Of a stretch of DNA of 9,889 bases, positions 5,870 to 9,889 are shown piece by piece. Every line of letters begins with the position of its first letter. The first letter of the stretch is position 1. The notes beneath the pieces are model-generated. The model had not been told where the DNA came from. It worked only from the letters and a program-made list of their open reading frames with translations, and did no database searches. The position numbers and the translations under genes are program-made. The DNA is from an uncultured Parasutterella sp. (GTDB lineage: Bacteria > Pseudomonadota > Gammaproteobacteria > Burkholderiales > Burkholderiaceae_F), in NCBI GenBank assembly GCA_900766055.1, contig CAAFTZ010000007.1:1-9889 (forward strand), written 5' to 3'.

Positions 5870-8800
5870 ATGCTTTCTCAATTCTGTATTCGGCGGCCGA
5901 TTTTCGCATCTGTCATGTCGATTTTGATCGTGATTGCGGGTCTGCTTGCGGGACGTGTTCTGCCGATCGCACAATACCCTGAAATCACGCCTCCGGTGGT
6001 TTTTATTTCCACTTCTTACGAAGGTGCCGATGCTCAGACGCTAGCAAAGACGGTAGCGGCTCCGATCGAAGATCAGCTCTCGGGTGTTGAAGGCCTGTTG
6101 TATTACGAGACTTCCATTCGCTCCAACGGTATGGTTCGAATTACCTGTACGTTTGAAGTCGGGACGGATCCGAACGATGCGATGCTGGAAATCAACAACC
6201 GAGTCCGCTCCGCTGAGCGGAGGCTGCCGGAAAGTGTCCGACAAAACGGCGTAAACGTACGAAAACGCAGCGAAGAGACGCTGATGATCGTGCCGATTTA
6301 TTCGCCTAAAGGGACTTTAAAACCGATTCAGCTCGCAGACTATGTCAATCTGAACGTCGTAGATGCGATTAAACGAGTTCCGGGCGTCGGGGACGCAGAC
6401 GTTTTCGGCAACGCACAAAGCGCGATGCGAATCTGGCTGAACCCGAAGAAGATGGCTCAGCTCGGTATTACAGCCATCGACGTTCGTAAAGCGATTGAAG
6501 AGCAGAACCATCAATATGCGGCCGGTAAGGTCGGTACTTCACCTACGACGGATGACCAGCAGCTGGTTTATACGATCCGTACGAAGGGTCAGCTTCTAAC
6601 GCCGGAAGAGTTCGGAAACATCACTATTCGTTCCCGAGGCGCAGACGGTATTGTTCGTATTCGTGATATTGCGCGAGTCGAAGTCGGAAACCGCAGCTAT
6701 GAGGCATATAACCAATTAAATGATGTCCCGAGTATTACTTTTGCGGTTTATCTGCAGACCGGCGCCAACGCAATGGAGACCGCGACGGCGGTGAAGAAAC
6801 AGCTCCAAGAGCTGGCAAAGCACTTCCCGGACGATATTGCTTATGTCATTACGGATGATAATTCTCGATTCGTAGAGGCTGCTTTGGATGAGGTGGCTCA
6901 AACTCTGTTTGAGGCCGGTCTTCTGGTGCTTCTTGTTGTTTATATCTTCCTGCAGAATTGGCGGGCGACGCTGATTCCGATGCTCGCTGTGCCGGTTTCT
7001 CTGATCGGTACGCTCGCCGGTTTGTGGCTGCTGAATTTCTCTCTGAATACGCTGACGCTGTTTGCGATGACGCTGGCCATCGGTATTGTGGTGGACGATG
7101 CGATCGTGGTGCTGGAAAACGTCGAACGTATCATGGAGACGGAGAAGCTCAACGCATTCCAAGCCTCTCAGAAAGCGATGAAAGAAGTGGCAGGTGCCTT
7201 GGTTGCTATTGTGCTGGTGCTGAGTACGGTTTTCACGCCGGTTGCGTTCTTAGGAGGCATTGCCGGTGAGCTGTATCGTCAGTTTGCCGTGACCATCGGT
7301 GTTTCCGTTGTGCTGTCGGGCTTTGTGGCGTTAACACTGACGCCGGCCTTGTGCGCTATTTTGCTCAAACACAAGAACAAGCCTTTCAAGATCTTCCAGC
7401 TCTTTAATGACGGCTTTGAGCGCTTCAAGCTGAACTACATTAAAGGCGTGTCTTTTAACCTTCGCCATCGTTGGTTTACAGCTGCGATTCTTGTGGCCGT
7501 CATCGTCGGATGCTGGGAATTCCTGCAGATCGTGCCGACATCTTTTGTCCCCCGCGAAGACCAAGGCATCCTGCGAGTTGCGATTCAGCTGCCCGAGGGT
7601 GCAACACTAAATCGCACAGGCGTAGTGGTTACGGACTTGAGCCGCGAAATTCGAAAGATTCCCGAAGTCGAGAATGTTACGGCGCTGGTGGCTAACGATA
7701 CGATCGCCAACGATACGAAGTCCAATGCGGCTTCCCTGATTGTTCAGTTAAAGCCATGGGATGAAAGAACTCGGAGCGCAGAAACGATTCGCCGCCAGCT
7801 CCAGTCGCTGCTGAACGCACGTACGGATGCTGTCGGACAGGCCGTGAATCCTGCTCCGATTCGCGGTTTGGGCCGCGCCGGCGGTTTGGACTTTTATATT
7901 CAGTCCCGAGAGTCGGATAACCCGCTTGAGCTGCAGCAGGTTGCAGAGGATTTCCGTCAGCGTTTGGTCGCTCGACCCGAGATTGCTTCCGGCCGTTCAA
8001 TGATCCAGGCCGACGCGCCTCAGCTTTACCTTACCGTTGATGAAGCAAAAGCTTTGGCCATGGGTGTCGCTATTTCAGATGTCTATGACACGCTGGGTTA
8101 CTTCATGGGCGGTAAGTATGTCAATGACTTTACGAGAATCGGCAAGATTTTCCGCGTGATTATTCAGGCAGATGCGCCTTACCGCATGACGCCGGAATCG
8201 TTGGGTGAACTATACGTTCGCTCAGACACCGGTAAGATGGTTCCGCTGTCCACGTTGGCTCACGTAGAACGAACCTCCGGACCGGAATCTCTGAAACGTG
8301 AAAACGGTTTCCTGGCCGCTTCAATGAATGTTAATGCGGCTCAAGGCTACTCAACGGGCGATGTGATTCGTACGGTAGACGAGGAAAGTCAATATTTACC
8401 GAGCGGTTACTATGTAGACTGGACCGGCCAGGCTTTCCATGAAAAGCGTATCGGCAGTTCTTCTGCGGCTGCCTTCGCCTTCGGCATGATTATTGTGTTC
8501 TTGATTCTGGCGGCTCAGTTCGAACGCTGGTCTCTGCCGATCGCAGTCGTAATGGCAGTGCCTTACTCTGTCCTCGGAGCGCTTGTGGCGACGTATTTCC
8601 GCGGTTTCTCGAACGATATTTATTTCCAGATCGGTTTACTGGTACTGATTGGTTTGACGGCTAAGAACGCTATTTTGATTGTGGAGTTCGCAGCCCAGAA
8701 GATGGAGGAGGGCCTCGAAGCCAGACAAGCTGCGCTCGAAGCTGCGAAACTTCGTTTGCGTCCGATCGTGATGACCTCTATGGCCTTTATCTTGGGCGTT

Positions 8801-8959
8801 ATTCCTCTTGCCACAGCAACCGGCGCCGGTGCAGCTGCTCGTCAGTCCATGGGTACCGGTGTCTTGGGCGGCATGCTGGCAGCCACGTTCATCACGACGT
8901 TCTTTATTCCGGTCTTCTTTACTTGGTTTGTGTCTAAGAAGATAAAGACTCGTCGGTGA
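5870..8959 (+). CDS. RND multidrug efflux transporter, HAE1 family (AcrB/MexB type)
   Basis: This inner-membrane trimer exports hydrophobic or amphiphilic compounds using the proton gradient. The 1029 residues are close to AcrB (1049). The start MLSQFCIRRPIFASVMSILI, then LPIAQYPEITPP, is the classic HAE1 N-terminus with the first membrane helix at about 10-30. Two large periplasmic loops (about 31-335 and 555-860) alternate with membrane helices at about 340-550 and 865-1022. The proton-relay residues are present: the Asp pair in GIVVDDAIVVLENVER (D409, D410), the Lys in GLTAKNAILIVEF (K932), and Arg residues in LRLRPIVMTSMAF (R962, R964). The gene therefore looks functional. AGGTGA at 5858-5863 serves the ATG at 5870. 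It is the second gene of the adaptor-pump operon. No outer-membrane channel gene follows, so a TolC/OprM-like protein must come from elsewhere. Specific orthology (AcrB, MexB, OqxB, BepE) cannot be decided here. Confidence 0.97.
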   Translation: MLSQFCIRRPIFASVMSILIVIAGLLAGRVLPIAQYPEITPPVVFISTSYEGADAQTLAKTVAAPIEDQLSGVEGLLYYETSIRSNGMVRITCTFEVGTDPNDAMLEINNRVRSAERRLPESVRQNGVNVRKRSEETLMIVPIYSPKGTLKPIQLADYVNLNVVDAIKRVPGVGDADVFGNAQSAMRIWLNPKKMAQLGITAIDVRKAIEEQNHQYAAGKVGTSPTTDDQQLVYTIRTKGQLLTPEEFGNITIRSRGADGIVRIRDIARVEVGNRSYEAYNQLNDVPSITFAVYLQTGANAMETATAVKKQLQELAKHFPDDIAYVITDDNSRFVEAALDEVAQTLFEAGLLVLLVVYIFLQNWRATLIPMLAVPVSLIGTLAGLWLLNFSLNTLTLFAMTLAIGIVVDDAIVVLENVERIMETEKLNAFQASQKAMKEVAGALVAIVLVLSTVFTPVAFLGGIAGELYRQFAVTIGVSVVLSGFVALTLTPALCAILLKHKNKPFKIFQLFNDGFERFKLNYIKGVSFNLRHRWFTAAILVAVIVGCWEFLQIVPTSFVPREDQGILRVAIQLPEGATLNRTGVVVTDLSREIRKIPEVENVTALVANDTIANDTKSNAASLIVQLKPWDERTRSAETIRRQLQSLLNARTDAVGQAVNPAPIRGLGRAGGLDFYIQSRESDNPLELQQVAEDFRQRLVARPEIASGRSMIQADAPQLYLTVDEAKALAMGVAISDVYDTLGYFMGGKYVNDFTRIGKIFRVIIQADAPYRMTPESLGELYVRSDTGKMVPLSTLAHVERTSGPESLKRENGFLAASMNVNAAQGYSTGDVIRTVDEESQYLPSGYYVDWTGQAFHEKRIGSSSAAAFAFGMIIVFLILAAQFERWSLPIAVVMAVPYSVLGALVATYFRGFSNDIYFQIGLLVLIGLTAKNAILIVEFAAQKMEEGLEARQAALEAAKLRLRPIVMTSMAFILGVIPLATATGAGAAARQSMGTGVLGGMLAATFITTFFIPVFFTWFVSKKIKTRR

Positions 8960-8971
8960 GTTAGGTGATTC

Positions 8972-9001
8972 GGTCGTCCAGTTCGATGCGGACGACCTTT
9001 T
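8972..9001 (+). terminator. Intrinsic terminator of the efflux operon
   Basis: ggtcgtcc (8972-8979) and ggacgacc (8990-8997) form a perfect 8-bp GC-rich stem with a 10-base loop, followed by tttt (8998-9001). It begins 12 bases after the pump stop codon. The U-tract is short but the stem is strong. Confidence 0.8.
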
Positions 9002-9033
9002 AATGCCGAACTAACTAATAGTGCTTTTATGCA

Positions 9034-9082
9034 AGGAACTACAAGAATGCGAATCTTGTTTGGATTTCTTCCAATAGTTCCT
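9034..9082. repeat. Compact three-way-junction fold between the pump operon and the LysR gene
   Basis: Three perfect inverted repeats nest with almost no linker: an outer stem aggaacta/tagttcct (9034-9041, 9075-9082), hairpin one caaga/tcttg (9042-9046, 9054-9058; 7-base loop) and hairpin two ttgga/tccaa (9060-9064, 9070-9074; 5-base loop). One unpaired base (9059) joins the hairpins. The element overlaps the LysR stop codon (9081-9083) and lacks a T-tract in either direction, so it is not an ordinary terminator. It could be a 3'-end mRNA structure, a REP-like element or chance. Confidence 0.4.
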
Positions 9083-9404
9083 ACCAAAGCTGAAAGTTCT
9101 TGTACTCCAAATTAACAAAGTCAACAATCCTTAAAAATTTTTTAACTGGTTCTGATGGCTTTTTTGAATGAATGGCACCAAAAGGTAAGGTTGCGTTGAT
9201 ATCTAGTGGAACGGCTTTGATTAAGGGGTGTGAGAATATCCACGATTCTGTCGCAAGAAGAAAATAATTTGAATTTCCACAACGATTAAGAATATCCATG
9301 GTCAAAAAATCATAAAATTCTTTTTCGATTCTTTCGTCATGCGTGAAAATTTCCTTAACGTTATCGTAGCCACGCATCCAGTCATCACTTCTCAATAACA
9401 ACTT
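9081..9404 (-). pseudogene. LysR-type regulator, 3' part in a shifted frame
   Basis: This frame encodes KLLLRSDDWMRGYDNV, then about 90 residues ending in EYKNFQLW and a TAG at 9083-9081. It reads as the second half of a LysR effector-binding domain and continues the protein encoded just upstream, but in the -1 frame. The two frames overlap between about 9440 and 9395, so the break must lie in that interval, which contains the ten-G tract at 9415-9406. A TTG at 9401 could be read as a start but has no biological support, because the piece has no HTH and no ribosome-binding site typical of a separate gene. Joined to the upstream part and the missing N-terminus, the protein would be about 310 residues, normal for the family. 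Whether the break is real, phase-variable or a sequencing error is open. Confidence 0.7.
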
Positions 9405-9889
9405 ACCCCCCCCCCACCACCTCCTCGTCGGCGCGTGGCTTCAACTAGATCCTCTATTGAAATTTTCTCTTTTTGCGCGAGCTTATGAGTTGAAGACATG
9501 CAGATGCTGAGTTGTAAATCTCTTAGTTTGAGGGCAGTACAATTTCTTCTCTCTAAAAAGTCCTCATCATATGTCGCAACGACAATGTCGACTTGGCCAT
9601 CTGATCCTAAGTGTGAGAGCATGTTCCAAACGATGTTTTTTTCATTTTCAAAAGGGACAAGCTGAATCCTTAGATCAGGGTATTGTTTAGACGCAATAGG
9701 CCAAACTTGCCCCAGGAATTTCGTAGGCGTCAGGGGCGATAAAGCGACACGTACAAGATTTCCTTCATTTTTTTCGATTTCTTTTGCTCTTTTAATTGAT
9801 TCTTTAGACAAGGATAAAAGGAATTTAGCGTCTTTATAGATAGACATCCCTGCGGGAGTTAATCGCATACCGGCTGGGCTTCTATCAAA
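9392..9889 (-). CDS. LysR-type transcriptional regulator, 5' part (N-terminus outside window)
   Basis: LysR regulators bind DNA through an N-terminal HTH and sense small molecules through a two-lobed periplasmic-binding-protein-like domain. The frame is open to the window edge. FDRSPAGMRLTPAG at the edge is the standard end of the LysR HTH region, so about 45 residues are missing upstream and the ATG at 9868 is internal. The linker helix follows (YKDAKFLLSLSKESIKRAKE), then the first effector lobe (GNLVRVALSPLTPTKFLGQV, and DGQVDIVVATYDE). After ISIEDLVEAT the text turns into RRRGGGGGG, then VSCY and a stop at 9394-9392, abnormal for the family. Composition is clearly A/T-richer than the rest of the window. 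The gene converges on the efflux operon, so it is not in the usual divergent position for a local regulator. Ligand and targets are unknown. Confidence 0.85.
   Translation of the reverse strand, partial: FDRSPAGMRLTPAGMSIYKDAKFLLSLSKESIKRAKEIEKNEGNLVRVALSPLTPTKFLGQVWPIASKQYPDLRIQLVPFENEKNIVWNMLSHLGSDGQVDIVVATYDEDFLERRNCTALKLRDLQLSICMSSTHKLAQKEKISIEDLVEATRRRGGGGGGVSCY
9406..9415 (-). repeat. Ten-G homopolymer tract inside the LysR coding sequence
   Basis: Ten consecutive Gs on the coding (minus) strand sit exactly where the LysR frame is lost. With ten Gs the frame ends in VSCY-stop; with eight or eleven, the frame would continue into KLLLRSDDW and the full effector domain. Tracts of this length are known slipped-strand mutation sites and are also error-prone in sequencing. 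The bases before the run on the coding strand (9440-9416) are also G/C-rich, in an otherwise A/T-rich gene. Confidence 0.9.

Noticed and set aside
9081..9401. An independent small protein starting at TTG 9401
   Set aside because: The sequence is the second half of a LysR effector domain and matches up with the preceding frame. It has no ribosome-binding site of its own.
1..9889. CRISPR arrays, insertion sequences, tRNA or rRNA genes, phage or attachment sites
   Set aside because: No spaced direct repeats, transposase fragments, tRNA-like cloverleaf with anticodon arm, or rRNA sequence could be recognised on either strand.

Overview
The window looks like a chromosomal segment of a betaproteobacterium in the Burkholderiales, perhaps a Sutterella- or Parasutterella-like gut lineage. 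This rests on a DnaK that reads like Burkholderiales DnaK almost throughout, on the order hemH-grpE-dnaK-dnaJ, and on roughly balanced base composition. The genus-level guess is inference. Most of the window is a well-conserved housekeeping region. The unusual parts are the non-coding structures and a broken regulator at the right edge.

Layout: (1) 1-330, the 3' end of ferrochelatase (hemH), followed by an A/T-closed hairpin. (2) 331-604, a gene-free stretch of 274 bases with a near-consensus heat-shock (sigma-32) promoter at 515-543 and a small leader hairpin. (3) 605-4419, the chaperone operon grpE-dnaK-dnaJ. The dnaK-dnaJ gap carries three inverted repeats, one of them a perfect 10-bp stem with no U-tract. 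A strong intrinsic terminator at 4442-4481 ends the operon. (4) 4482-4733, a 252-base control region with a perfect 12-base palindrome next to a candidate promoter. (5) 4734-8959, a two-gene efflux operon: a lipoprotein periplasmic adaptor and an RND (HAE1/AcrB-type) transporter, ended by a terminator at 8972-9001. (6) 9034-9082, a compact sequence that can fold as a perfect three-way junction. (7) 9081-9889, minus strand, a LysR-family regulator. It is A/T-richer than the rest, its N-terminal HTH lies outside the window, and its frame is broken at a run of ten Gs.

How the parts work together: GrpE, DnaK and DnaJ form one protein-folding machine and share a heat-shock promoter. The hairpin between dnaK and dnaJ may set their relative amounts. 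The adaptor and RND pump would form a proton-driven drug or solvent exporter, but no outer-membrane channel gene is present, so that partner must be encoded elsewhere. The LysR gene converges on the pump operon and need not regulate it.

I see no clear undescribed multi-gene system. The items most worth a second look are the poly-G frameshift in the LysR gene (phase variation, programmed slippage or a sequencing artefact), the three-way-junction element, and the operator-like palindrome ahead of the pump.
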